DNA of 12,185 bases, from the NCBI GenBank assembly GCA_020434375.1, contig JAGRAY010000037.1, positions 1-12,185 on the forward strand, given 5' to 3'. This DNA comes from Bdellovibrionales bacterium (GTDB lineage: Bacteria; Bdellovibrionota_G; JALEGL01; JAGRAY01). The notes below the pieces were generated by a model. It searched no databases. It saw only the letters and a program-made list of their open reading frames with translations, and was not told where the DNA came from. A program made the position numbers and the translations under genes. This document shows, piece by piece, positions 1-6,363 of the stretch; position 1 is the first letter of the stretch; every line of letters starts with the position of its first letter.

Positions 1-323
1 GGCAGGCTCACAGGATGGCCGGAAACTTGTAGGCGAATATGTCCTTGTAGTGTTTGAACGGAAATTCTCCCTTCGACCTTGTGCTCCTTTATTTGTGAAC
101 CCTTTTTCATGGCAACTAAAACGACTCGAAAATCAGAGTGTTTCACCAATGTTCTAGCGTTGTGTCCGTTACGGTTCCAAGCGCCTTCTTGTTTAATTTC
201 CTTTAACTGAGATTCAAGATCAAAAATGATGACAGGATCTCCCAAGTGACGAGAGGGTCGCTCATTCTGTTCCATCTTCTCGGGTTCATGGGAGCAGCAG
301 GTGTCTTTTTCATCGTGAGTCAT
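1..323 (-). CDS. Cupin-like protein, 3' end cut by window edge
   Basis: The first 107 codons of a minus-strand gene are present and the rest lies beyond base 1. The ATG directly follows the TAA stop of the NnrS gene (stop 324-326, ATG 321-323), with AAGGAGA about 12 bases upstream inside the nnrS end, so the two are almost certainly co-translated. The N-terminus is hydrophilic with a Cys-Cys pair (residues 9-10). From about residue 60 it resembles small single-domain cupins: a stretch with VLVAMKKGSQIKEHKVEGRI and then SVQTLQGHIRLQVSGHPV, the two strands and turn that start a cupin barrel. His near residue 82 is a possible metal ligand. The fold is inferred from this pattern and the function is unknown. 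Its place behind nnrS suggests a role in NO or redox stress. Confidence 0.7.
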   Translation of the reverse strand, partial: MTHDEKDTCCSHEPEKMEQNERPSRHLGDPVIIFDLESQLKEIKQEGAWNRNGHNARTLVKHSDFRVVLVAMKKGSQIKEHKVEGRISVQTLQGHIRLQVSGHPVSL

Positions 324-1556
324 TTATTCATTCTCCTTATTTGTTCGTCCAATTCCTATAACACTTTTTACGCTTGTAGTCGAAAGAGTTTGCCAGATCG
401 AAATCACAAGGAAAAGAACGGCAAACCAGCTAATCACGCCAGATACTCCAGAAAAATAGAGCCCCCATGTTCCCGTGTATGCAGCCATAATTTGAAACAG
501 CCGAAAAAATAGCGAAGCATTTAATAAGGCGAGCCCCAAGCGAAAGAGGTTTGGATGGCTAAGCTCTTGAGCTTCAAAAGCTTTTGTAAGATAGCTGAGC
601 ATCACGAAGATGAGTTGCATGAGAAAACCTATGGTGTAAATATGTCGCGAAGCATCGGCTACCAGTGTGTGTGAAAGAGTGGGCGATATTAGCATCATGA
701 GCCTTGTTAGCGCAGACAAAAGCAGCCAAAAACAACATATGCGAACACGCTCTGCTGTTAAGGGTTCTCGTGGGGGTCCTCCTCTTCGCAGCATTGCCAA
801 AGTAAGCACGATAGTTCCCAAGGACCACAGGCACGTGCCCAACTTTTCAAATGTTGCCAGTTCGGCGATAACTCCAAGCGGAATAAGTATTGTAACTTTT
901 CGAACCCAGTGTGGAAGAGAAGGAGACCCCACGAGTGATGGAGCCATATTGATCACAACAGAAGAAACAAGCGAGAGTGTAAAACCATATAAAAATGAGG
1001 TGTACATCATCTCTGGCGAATCTGAAATCAGGTTTGAAGCAAGGCTTATGGAAAGAAAGCCCGCCGAACAATAGGCCAGAACAGTGGGGGGTGGGAGCCT
1101 TGATTTCCCTCGCAACAGTCCGGAGAGAAGCAACCTCAAAAAGCATCCCACACCCAAAATGACAAAAATTATTCCAAAAAATTGGATATTGTTCTCCCAG
1201 ATGTATCCTAAAAGATAAAGCGGAACGCCGATGGAAACAAAAAAGAAAATAAATCGTTCCAATACTGCCGCACTTTGGATACGGGATGGCGGCATCAGAC
1301 GCAGAGCCATACCCATTGCAATCGGCAATACAAAACCAAAGAGTTGCAAAAATCCATGAGCATGAACCAAAGAGATATTCCGCGTGTAGAGAATGTGAAT
1401 CAACGCGAGATTCAGAGAACCCAGAAGGGTACCTCCAAACACTGTTGAAATCAGAGCAAATCGAACGAGCCACCAGCTACGCTGATGCGCCTTTTCTATC
1501 ACGGTGTACGTATCGCGATTTATATTCCGGTGTTTGTTTGATTCAGCAGGTACCAT
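324..1556 (-). CDS. nnrS: NnrS family multi-TM protein (NO tolerance)
   Basis: The protein is 410 residues from the chosen start, very hydrophobic, with about ten to twelve membrane helices, as usual for NnrS. The hallmark is the segment LVHAHGFLQLFGFVLPIAMG followed by LRLMP, matching the family's HAH...QLFG motif whose histidines are thought to bind haem. NnrS is a haem and copper inner-membrane protein that protects metabolism from NO-made iron-nitrosyl damage. The frame is open 20 codons further upstream, but the ATG at 1556 has GGAGAGT seven bases ahead and gives a polar N-terminus (MVPAESNKHR) before the first helix, so I prefer it. It is transcribed away from the cytochrome c' unit and runs directly into the cupin-like gene. 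A promoter with a possible NsrR half-site lies at 1594-1623. Confidence 0.9.
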   Translation of the reverse strand: MVPAESNKHRNINRDTYTVIEKAHQRSWWLVRFALISTVFGGTLLGSLNLALIHILYTRNISLVHAHGFLQLFGFVLPIAMGMALRLMPPSRIQSAAVLERFIFFFVSIGVPLYLLGYIWENNIQFFGIIFVILGVGCFLRLLLSGLLRGKSRLPPPTVLAYCSAGFLSISLASNLISDSPEMMYTSFLYGFTLSLVSSVVINMAPSLVGSPSLPHWVRKVTILIPLGVIAELATFEKLGTCLWSLGTIVLTLAMLRRGGPPREPLTAERVRICCFWLLLSALTRLMMLISPTLSHTLVADASRHIYTIGFLMQLIFVMLSYLTKAFEAQELSHPNLFRLGLALLNASLFFRLFQIMAAYTGTWGLYFSGVSGVISWFAVLFLVISIWQTLSTTSVKSVIGIGRTNKENE

Positions 1557-1593
1557 AAATACTCTCCAATTATCTTTCCAAATAGAAACATCT

Positions 1594-1623
1594 AGTATAC
1601 TTGTAATGAAATGCACCCAGCAA
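1594..1623 (-). promoter_or_regulatory. Candidate nnrS promoter with NsrR-like half-site
   Basis: On the minus strand, TTGCTG (1618-1623) and TATACT (1594-1599) are 18 bases apart, placing a start near 1587 and a leader of about 30 bases with the GGAGAGT site. The spacer holds GGTGCATTTCATTACAAG. Its left part (TGCATTT) matches one arm of the NsrR consensus, but the right arm matches poorly. The -10 lies in the palindrome AGTATACT, so a plus-strand promoter for the cytochrome unit could share it. All of this is by eye. Confidence 0.4.
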
Positions 1624-1804
1624 ACACTTTAAGACACGTCTCGTACATGCTCACGGCAACCTGTTTTCAACTCTCCATATTGTACTTGCGTTTGTCGTTA
1701 CTTCGCTTTCCATTTCTGAATCACGTCGAAGGATTTTTTCTTGGTTCGGATTTATCGTAATGACATGGACAGGTATAACCGTTGCGCAAGGACAAATTAA
1801 ATGA
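1611..1804 (+). pseudogene. Start-less or frameshifted small membrane protein ahead of cytochrome c'
   Basis: An open plus-strand frame (stop codon at 1607-1609, next stop at 1802-1804) encodes a credible membrane protein. It contains LVHAHGNLFSTLHIVLAF, then a second hydrophobic stretch (SWFGFIVMTWTGITVA). Its stop overlaps the cytochrome c' ATG as ATGA, the junction also seen between other co-translated genes in this window, so the frame was probably a real operon member. It has no usable start codon before the conserved part. The ATG at 1611 is in another frame (MHPANTLRHVSYM) and would need one -1 shift near 1625-1645 to join it. It is either a decayed or frameshifted gene, a sequencing error, or a gene with an unusual start. 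The HAHG motif and two-helix pattern recall small multi-helix membrane proteins, but I cannot name the family. Confidence 0.45.
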
Positions 1805-2265
1805 TCTCTATATGGAAAAAGGTTGCTCTAGCCTCGATTGCTCTCTGGTTCTTAACAGTTGGAACTTTGTACTATTTCTTTGTGGTAGGTACCGGGACGA
1901 AAGTCGATCAACGAACTGAAATTGCATTAACTCCCCAAGAACGAGATCTAATTTTAGGTGAAATGCGACAGTTGTTGGATAGTGTTCGGGGTATTATCCA
2001 AGGGGTTGCGGAGAATGATGTCGAAGGAATTCAAACAGCAGCAAGAGCTAGTGGGTTGAAGATGGCCCAAGACGTTAATCCAAGTTTAATGCTTAAGTTG
2101 CCAGCAGCATTTAAGGAATTGGGAATGAATACACATCAACGGTTTGACAAATTGGCGGATAAGGCGCCTCAGCTAAGTTCATCAGAAATATTGAAAGAAA
2201 CGAGCGACATGATGGGATCCTGTGTTGGATGTCACGTCACGTACAAAATCACTGAGAGCAAATAA
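1801..2265 (+). CDS. Membrane-anchored class II cytochrome c (cytochrome c' type)
   Basis: The protein is 154 residues. An N-terminal hydrophobic helix (about residues 8-30) without a clear cleavage site suggests an anchored periplasmic protein. A helical domain follows and the haem-attachment motif CVGCH lies near the C-terminus (141-145). That order, four helices then CXXCH close to the end, is the mark of class II cytochromes c such as cytochrome c'. These have a five-coordinate haem and bind NO, and in several bacteria they give NO resistance. AAGGAC lies eight bases ahead of the ATG, which overlaps the stop of the upstream membrane-protein frame. Its 3' end overlaps the convergent NsrR-like gene by 17 bases. 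Neighbours fit NO binding or detoxification. The family assignment is strong, the physiological role is inferred. Confidence 0.85.
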   Translation: MISIWKKVALASIALWFLTVGTLYYFFVVGTGTKVDQRTEIALTPQERDLILGEMRQLLDSVRGIIQGVAENDVEGIQTAARASGLKMAQDVNPSLMLKLPAAFKELGMNTHQRFDKLADKAPQLSSSEILKETSDMMGSCVGCHVTYKITESK

Positions 2266-2701
2266 AATCCAACGAATTATCTTTCTTCAAAAACACCTTT
2301 GGATTCTGAATAGCATCCTGCAAGGTATACTGACCTAACGTATATAGAAACGCCTCGAGCGACTCTTTCAAAATTTCTTTGAGGGCACAACCAGGCACAA
2401 TATTGCAAGCATTATTCTTTCGATCGAAACACTCAACGAGTTTCATATCGGGCTCTAAGCGGACAAAAATTTTTCTCAAATTGATCTGTTCGGGCTTTTT
2501 ATGCAGGCGTACTCCTCCACCCTTCCCTTTAACACTCTGAATATATCCTTCCGTTGAAAGCCAATGGATCACCTTCACCATGTGATTCAGTGAAATATTA
2601 TAAAACGTTGCGATTTCTTTTGCGGTACATCGTTCAGCTTGATGCACACTTAAATACATTAACGTTCGTAATGCATAATCCGCAAAACTGGTAATTTTCA
2701 T
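2249..2701 (-). CDS. nsrR: Rrf2-family regulator, NsrR-like NO sensor
   Basis: The protein is 150 residues, normal for Rrf2 regulators. The N-terminal winged helix has typical NsrR features: MKITSFADYALRTLMYLS, a recognition region around NHMVKVIHWLSTEGYIQSVK, and a glycine-rich wing (KGKGGGVRL). Three cysteines at 91, 99 and 105 (VECF...NACN...PGCALK) match the Fe-S cluster ligands of NsrR and IscR. Asp8, the fourth cluster ligand in Streptomyces NsrR, is conserved. The spacing CX7CX5C is longer than in E. coli NsrR (CX4CX5C) or IscR (CX5CX5C). AAAGGAAAA lies just ahead of the ATG. The perfect palindrome 22 bases upstream is the likely operator and implies autoregulation. Neighbours (NnrS, cytochrome c', globin, YeaR-type protein) make NO the likely signal. 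Confidence 0.87.
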   Translation of the reverse strand: MKITSFADYALRTLMYLSVHQAERCTAKEIATFYNISLNHMVKVIHWLSTEGYIQSVKGKGGGVRLHKKPEQINLRKIFVRLEPDMKLVECFDRKNNACNIVPGCALKEILKESLEAFLYTLGQYTLQDAIQNPKVFLKKDNSLDFICSQ

Positions 2702-2719
2702 ATTATTTTCCTTTACCCA

Positions 2720-2748
2720 TTGATTTTTTAATATGTATTATATATACA
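2720..2748 (+). promoter_or_regulatory. Candidate promoter for the globin-DUF1971 unit
   Basis: TTGATT (2720-2725) and TATACA (2743-2748) are 17 bases apart, giving a start near 2755. Almost the whole promoter lies under the palindrome 2724-2758, so a bound regulator would block polymerase. Confidence 0.5.
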
Positions 2749-2758
2749 TATTAAAAAA
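2724..2758. promoter_or_regulatory. Perfect palindrome, probable NsrR operator
   Basis: Two 15-base arms (2724-2738, TTTTTTAATATGTAT, and 2744-2758) are exact inverted repeats around TATAT. The inner ATGTAT/ATACAT half-sites place the G and C 12 bases apart. This is the same geometry as the 11-1-11 NsrR consensus built on ATGCATTT-n-AAATGCAT. It sits in the divergent region between the NsrR-like gene and the globin gene and covers the promoters of both. That placement and symmetry make repression of both units by NsrR the best reading. A different regulator cannot be excluded. Confidence 0.75.
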
Positions 2759-2767
2759 AGAGAACAA
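2739..2767 (-). promoter_or_regulatory. Candidate promoter for the NsrR-like gene
   Basis: On the minus strand, TTGTTC (2762-2767) and TATATA (2739-2744) are 17 bases apart; TATAAT (2737-2742) is an alternative -10 at 19 bases. The -10 is in the centre of the palindrome, so autorepression is likely. Confidence 0.45.
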
Positions 2768-2805
2768 TGGAAGCAACCGTACTTTTACAGTGGACACTCA
2801 AATGA
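2767..2805 (+). CDS. Possible 12-codon leader peptide before the globin
   Basis: A short frame (MEATVLLQWTLK) begins after AAAAGAGAA, a fair ribosome site, and its TGA overlaps the globin ATG as ATGA (2802-2805). The globin ATG itself has no clear ribosome site. Translation of this frame may therefore hand ribosomes to the globin start. It is too short to judge by composition and could be chance. Confidence 0.22.
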   Translation: MEATVLLQWTLK

Positions 2806-3170
2806 AGTACAAAGAAATTACAGAAGAATCCATCAAAGTATTGGTAGATCAATTTTATACAAAAATACGACAAGACTCTGAACTGGGTCCCGTCTTTGAG
2901 GGTACGATAGGAGTCGATGAAGCCTCTTGGAAAAAGCATCTTCTCATCATGTATGACTTTTGGTCCTCAATCATGTTAACAAGTGGAAGGTACCACGGAA
3001 ACCCTCATCAAAAACACCAGAATATACCTGCATTCGACATTCAATTGTTTGATCGCTGGTTAAATCTATTCTCTGAAACAGCACATGAAGTTCATGACTT
3101 TAGGATCGCAAAACAATATGTGGACCGAAGCCAACGTATTGCCGAAAGTTTAAAGCTGAGCGTAAAATAG
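2802..3170 (+). CDS. Group III truncated haemoglobin
   Basis: The protein is 122 residues from the chosen ATG. It shows the group III (trHb3/Ctb-type) pattern: FY in helix B (residues 18-19), then a run ending ELGPVF, W43 with KKH, the FWSSIMLTSGRYHGNPHQKH segment with the likely proximal His72 in KH, and FDRWLNLF in helix G. Group III globins are small haem proteins in Bacteria, linked to NO and peroxynitrite stress in Campylobacter (Ctb). The open frame extends upstream to 2733 but that part lies in the operator, so I reject it. ATG 2802 aligns with the family start; GTG at 2790 is an alternative. The next gene follows nine bases after the stop. Control by the NsrR-like regulator is inferred from the palindrome. 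Confidence 0.9.
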   Translation: MKYKEITEESIKVLVDQFYTKIRQDSELGPVFEGTIGVDEASWKKHLLIMYDFWSSIMLTSGRYHGNPHQKHQNIPAFDIQLFDRWLNLFSETAHEVHDFRIAKQYVDRSQRIAESLKLSVK

Positions 3171-3179
3171 GAAGATAAA

Positions 3180-3497
3180 ATGAAACCATTACCCAAATCC
3201 ATGGAAAAATATAAAGAAACCCCCAAGTATAACGAAGGGAATACTCCTTTGGCTATGCTAAATATTCACAATACAAAAGAGAACGTTTGGGGATTAATTG
3301 TCATTGAAAGTGGAGAGTTAGAATACGAAATCATCGAAAGGTCGGAGAAATACATACTCACACCATATGAACCTGGTGTTATTGAACCGACCATAAAGCA
3401 CCGTATTCGACCATTAGGAAAGGTAACTTTTCATATCGAATTCTACAGATCAGCAAGAAGTACTAAATATACTGAGATCACTAAGGTAAATCATTAA
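3180..3497 (+). CDS. DUF1971 (YeaR/TehB-N-like) cupin-fold protein
   Basis: The protein is 105 residues and matches the small DUF1971 family over its length. It starts MKPLPKSMEKYKETPKY, then VWGLIVIESGELEYEI, PYEPGVIEPTIKHRIRPLG and FHIEFYR, the hallmark strands of the beta-barrel fold. The relative YeaR of E. coli is induced by nitrate and NO (NarL and NsrR control). The same domain occurs beside TehB in tellurite resistance. Its biochemical role is not known to me. AGGAAG lies ahead of the ATG and the globin stop is nine bases upstream, so both are in one transcript under the palindromic operator. This is a YeaR-like gene next to an NsrR-like regulator and a globin, consistent with an NO-inducible unit. 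Confidence 0.85.
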   Translation: MKPLPKSMEKYKETPKYNEGNTPLAMLNIHNTKENVWGLIVIESGELEYEIIERSEKYILTPYEPGVIEPTIKHRIRPLGKVTFHIEFYRSARSTKYTEITKVNH

Positions 3498-3557
3498 AGT
3501 AAAGCCCATCATTAATAATTCCACCCTGGCTTCATGAGTAGAGTGCAGGTAAAATTA

Positions 3558-3579
3558 AATACATGGTATCCCATATATT
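3558..3579. promoter_or_regulatory. Imperfect palindrome, candidate MarR operator
   Basis: The 22 bases from AATACATGG to CCATATATT equal their own reverse complement at 18 positions. The right arm contains TATATT (3574-3579), a plausible -10 about 35 bases before the MarR ATG. MarR proteins commonly bind such palindromes over their own promoters, so autoregulation of the MarR-ClC pair is plausible. Confidence 0.35.
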
Positions 3580-3612
3580 GCCTTGTCATTAATTGTATGT
3601 ATATTGGCTCCC

Positions 3613-4089
3613 ATGCAATATCAAAGAGATATTCTCGACGCTATTCGCCGCATATTACGTTCTCTTCGTGAGTCCTCACGTCATGCAGAAAATGAACTTG
3701 GGCTAAGTGGAGCTCAGCTTTTAGTCCTCCAGTTTCTAAAGGACGGAAAACCGCTCTCCATAAATGAACTCGCGGAACGAACACAAACTCATCAAAGCTC
3801 CGTTTCAATCGTCGTTACAAAACTAGTAGATGGAAAATTGGTAAAACGCCAAACCAGTGCAGAAGATGGCCGTAAAGTTGAAATCATACTTACATCTGCC
3901 GGAACTCGTTTGTTAGAAATGAAATCTTCAAAACTAGCACATGAAAAACTTTTTTCTGCAATTTCTGAGCTTCCAATAAGTAAACAAAAACAATTGGCGA
4001 CACTGCTCACGCAAGTTGTAGAAGCGTCTGGTTTTGCCGATCAACCGGCGACGCTCTTTTTGGAAGACGATCAAGAGAAAAACAAATGA
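3613..4089 (+). CDS. MarR-family transcriptional regulator
   Basis: The protein is 158 residues from ATG 3613. A winged helix-turn-helix is clear: LSGAQLLVLQFLKDGKPLSINELAERTQTHQSSVSIVVTKLVDGKLVKR, then the wing SAEDGRKVEIILTSAGTRLLE with the conserved D-R pair. N- and C-terminal helices fit the dimer interface. A TTG at 3583 opens the same frame further upstream but adds an atypical hydrophobic stretch (SLIVCILAP), so ATG 3613 is preferred. No strong ribosome site precedes either. The stop overlaps the ClC start as ATGA, so the two are co-translated. MarR proteins usually respond to small ligands such as phenolics or antibiotics; the ligand here is unknown. It presumably controls the transporter. 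Confidence 0.87.
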   Translation: MQYQRDILDAIRRILRSLRESSRHAENELGLSGAQLLVLQFLKDGKPLSINELAERTQTHQSSVSIVVTKLVDGKLVKRQTSAEDGRKVEIILTSAGTRLLEMKSSKLAHEKLFSAISELPISKQKQLATLLTQVVEASGFADQPATLFLEDDQEKNK

Positions 4090-5912
4090 AAGACCACCCT
4101 TCAAGCTCACAAAATACAGGACTCCCCATCGCCCCTTCAATGGAACTCGCGATGCTCAATTCGAATGTCAAAAAACAAGGTTCGATCAACACTCGTGCTC
4201 TGCGGATTAGCTTTTATGCTATTGGGCTTGGTTTTGTGGCATCAGGCATTGCTCAAGGGCTCACCCGCCTCATAGGGCTTTGCACTAATTTATTTTTCTA
4301 CCATCGACTCTCCTTTGAATTCATTGACCCAGGGAAAGCGCCGAATTGGGGACTATGGGTCATTGGTGTACCCGTTCTTGGAGGTATCATTGTAGGTTTA
4401 ATGGCCCGCTATGGTTCCAAGGCCATTCGTGGGCACGGAATTCCAGAAGCTATGGAGCAAATACTTACCAATGAAAGTCGCATCCCTTGGCGCATCGTTT
4501 TTTTAAAACCCATTTCGGCAGCTATTGCCATAGGAAGCGGTGGTCCATTTGGCGCAGAGGGACCGATCATCGCTACAGGTGGAGCGCTTGGTTCATGGCT
4601 TGGACAGATTACGCACACGACCTCAATTGAACGTAAAACTTTGCTCGCCGCTGGAGCTGCGGCTGGAATGACGGCCACATTTGGATCACCTATTTCGGCA
4701 GTCCTCCTTGCGGTTGAACTCCTTTTATTTGAGTTTAAGCCTCGTTCGCTTATTCCTGTGTGCCTTGCCTCAGCGACCGCAAGTGCATTACGAATTGCGA
4801 TAGTTGGATTAAAGCCCGCATTTGTGATGCCGTTATTGATGGCAACCTCCGGATCAACAATCGCTTTTTATGGTGCAATGGGAATATTTATTGGTATTGC
4901 CGCTATTGTCGTGACCAAAGTAGTGTACATGGTCGAGGATGGCTTCGAAAAGCTCCCCATTCACTGGATGTGGTGGCCTGCGCTAGGTGGTATTGCAGTA
5001 GGTGTCATTGGTTACTTTTTCCCACGAACGCTGGGCGTTGGTTATGAAAATATCGACGCCATTCTGAGCGGAGAACTTGCGCCGTCCTTCATCGCCATTT
5101 TCTGCTCGATGAAATTTTTATCATGGGCCATTTCACTAGGCAGCGGTACATCTGGAGGGACACTCGCTCCGATTTTTACGATTGGAGGAGGAATTGGAAT
5201 CTTGATCGGTGTTGCTGGTCAGTATATTTTTCCACATTTGAATATCGATCTCAAAGCCGCCGCCCTAGTAGGTATGGCTGCGCTTTTTGCTGGTGCTTCT
5301 CGAGCCTTGCTAGCCTCGGTCGTTTTTGCTTTTGAAACAACAGGACAACAAGTTGGCCTTCTACCCCTTCTTGCCGGCTGCACCGTTTCTTATGTTATAT
5401 CCAGTTATTTCATGAAGAATACTATCATGACGGAAAAAATTGCGCGCCGTGGAGTCACGGTTCCGTACGAGTATGCTCCAGACTACCTAGAAACGATTCA
5501 GGCGAAACACTACTGCAAGCGCCACATTGTTTCGATTTTTGCGGAAGAATTGGTAGAACATGTGCTTTCCAAGTTTGAATCCGGTAGTCCCGATTTTTCT
5601 CATCAAGGATATCCTGTCATTTCTGTAACGGGGGAATTAGTAGGAGTGATAACAAAAAAGGATTTTTTTAAAAACACAGTATCCACAACAGTACAAAAGC
5701 TACTCAAAAGAAAACCTATTTATATTTTTGAAGAACAGTCGCTTAGAGATGCCGCCGACCTAATGACCTCAGAAAATGTTGGAAGAATCATTGTTGTGTC
5801 GCGTTTGGATTCGCAAATTCCAAAAGGAATTATCACACGAAGCGATTTGCTATCGGCACACCAGAAACGTTTAAATGAATTAAAAATAACCAAACGGAAA
5901 TCAAATGGTTGA
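4086..5912 (+). CDS. ClC-family chloride transporter with two CBS domains
   Basis: The protein is 608 residues, a usual size for ClC plus CBS. The membrane part (about 35-445) holds the selectivity motifs GHGIPE (116-121), GAEGP (156-160) and GSGTSGGTLAP (352-362). The gating glutamate is E158. Aligned by eye to E. coli ClC-ec1, E202 corresponds to E211 in LLAVELLL, and the internal proton glutamate E203 is Leu212. The protein could therefore transport protons differently or act as a channel. The C-terminal part (about 475-590) carries two CBS repeats ending in GVITKKDF and GIITRSDL, which usually sense nucleotides. It is co-translated with the MarR gene. The likely role is chloride or other anion exchange; the physiological purpose is not clear from context. 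There is no GREGT fluoride-ClC signature. Confidence 0.95.
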   Translation: MKDHPSSSQNTGLPIAPSMELAMLNSNVKKQGSINTRALRISFYAIGLGFVASGIAQGLTRLIGLCTNLFFYHRLSFEFIDPGKAPNWGLWVIGVPVLGGIIVGLMARYGSKAIRGHGIPEAMEQILTNESRIPWRIVFLKPISAAIAIGSGGPFGAEGPIIATGGALGSWLGQITHTTSIERKTLLAAGAAAGMTATFGSPISAVLLAVELLLFEFKPRSLIPVCLASATASALRIAIVGLKPAFVMPLLMATSGSTIAFYGAMGIFIGIAAIVVTKVVYMVEDGFEKLPIHWMWWPALGGIAVGVIGYFFPRTLGVGYENIDAILSGELAPSFIAIFCSMKFLSWAISLGSGTSGGTLAPIFTIGGGIGILIGVAGQYIFPHLNIDLKAAALVGMAALFAGASRALLASVVFAFETTGQQVGLLPLLAGCTVSYVISSYFMKNTIMTEKIARRGVTVPYEYAPDYLETIQAKHYCKRHIVSIFAEELVEHVLSKFESGSPDFSHQGYPVISVTGELVGVITKKDFFKNTVSTTVQKLLKRKPIYIFEEQSLRDAADLMTSENVGRIIVVSRLDSQIPKGIITRSDLLSAHQKRLNELKITKRKSNG

Positions 5913-6111
5913 AAAAGGTGACTTCATAAATGACAACGTAACACTGCTCCATATTTCGTTTAATGGTCAACCTAACTAATTCCATAGTCTGAAGGATAAC
6001 ATTTGGATAACAGGCCGGGTGACAATGAGTGATAGGCTTGGTATTCAGTGGTAATCTTGAGTGGGTTATCTTGTTGATATCATTGTTTTTGTCTTAGATC
6101 TCAAAACCTTA

Positions 6112-6135
6112 GATCAGGGTAGTTATACCCCGATC
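6112..6135. repeat. Hairpin, GATC-flanked
   Basis: GATC-A-GGGTA-GTTA-TACCC-C-GATC forms a nine-pair stem with one A-C mismatch and a four-base loop. It is not followed by a T-run, so it is not a classical terminator. It sits directly before CAGCTCCACCA. Confidence 0.5.
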
Positions 6136-6149
6136 AGCTCCACCATTAT

Positions 6150-6302
6150 ATGAGGGTCCGCTTCACAAGTGTCGCAAAGCCCTCGTCACGGGCAAAGCCC
6201 GATGACTTCACCCTCGATGATATTATCCAAGTCACTATTCTTCAACAGCAAATGTCTATTAATAATGAACGCTTATTAGCAGAGAATACGACTTTAAAGT
6301 AA
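6150..6302 (+). CDS. Orphan 50-codon frame, possibly a gene remnant
   Basis: An open frame from ATG 6150 to TAA 6300-6302 encodes MRVRFTSVAKPSSRAKPDDF, then LDDIIQVTILQQQMSINNER and LLAENTTLK. The C-terminal half looks like a helix with heptad-like spacing. The first half contains the AKP repeat from the duplicated GCAAAGCCC. It has no ribosome site. It may be the N-terminal piece of a truncated gene (some transposases begin with such coiled-coil helices), or chance. I do not recognise a family. Confidence 0.25.
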   Translation: MRVRFTSVAKPSSRAKPDDFTLDDIIQVTILQQQMSINNERLLAENTTLK

Positions 6303-6334
6303 TTCTAATCACTTAATTTGATATATTTCCTATA

Positions 6335-6363
6335 TTGCTATTTTCCTATTAGGGGAATATACT
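6335..6363 (+). promoter_or_regulatory. Promoter of the toxin-antitoxin pair
   Basis: TTGCTA (6335-6340) and TATACT (6358-6363) have ideal 17-base spacing. The start would fall near 6370, at the antitoxin ATG, implying a leaderless or nearly leaderless mRNA. The AGGGG at 6351-6355 lies within this promoter. Similar TTTCCTAT units (about 6326 and 6343) recur across the promoter and may be antitoxin binding sites for autorepression. Confidence 0.5.

Noticed and set aside
246..512. Plus-strand 88-codon frame
   Set aside because: It lies antisense to the nnrS end and cupin start, has no family pattern, and both minus-strand genes are well supported.
847..1473. Minus-strand 208-codon frame inside nnrS
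   Set aside because: It is a shifted frame of NnrS: odd Cys and Ser content, no membrane pattern, while the NnrS frame shows the HAHGFLQLFG motif.
2733..2801. Upstream extension of the globin gene to ATG 2733
   Set aside because: It would place coding sequence inside the operator and promoters; family length fits ATG 2802.
6112..6145. tmRNA or tRNA gene ending CAGCTCCACCA
   Set aside because: No T-loop consensus (GGTTCRA) and no matching GGAGCTG 5' end is found upstream, so it is not a working RNA gene; noted only as a possible scar.
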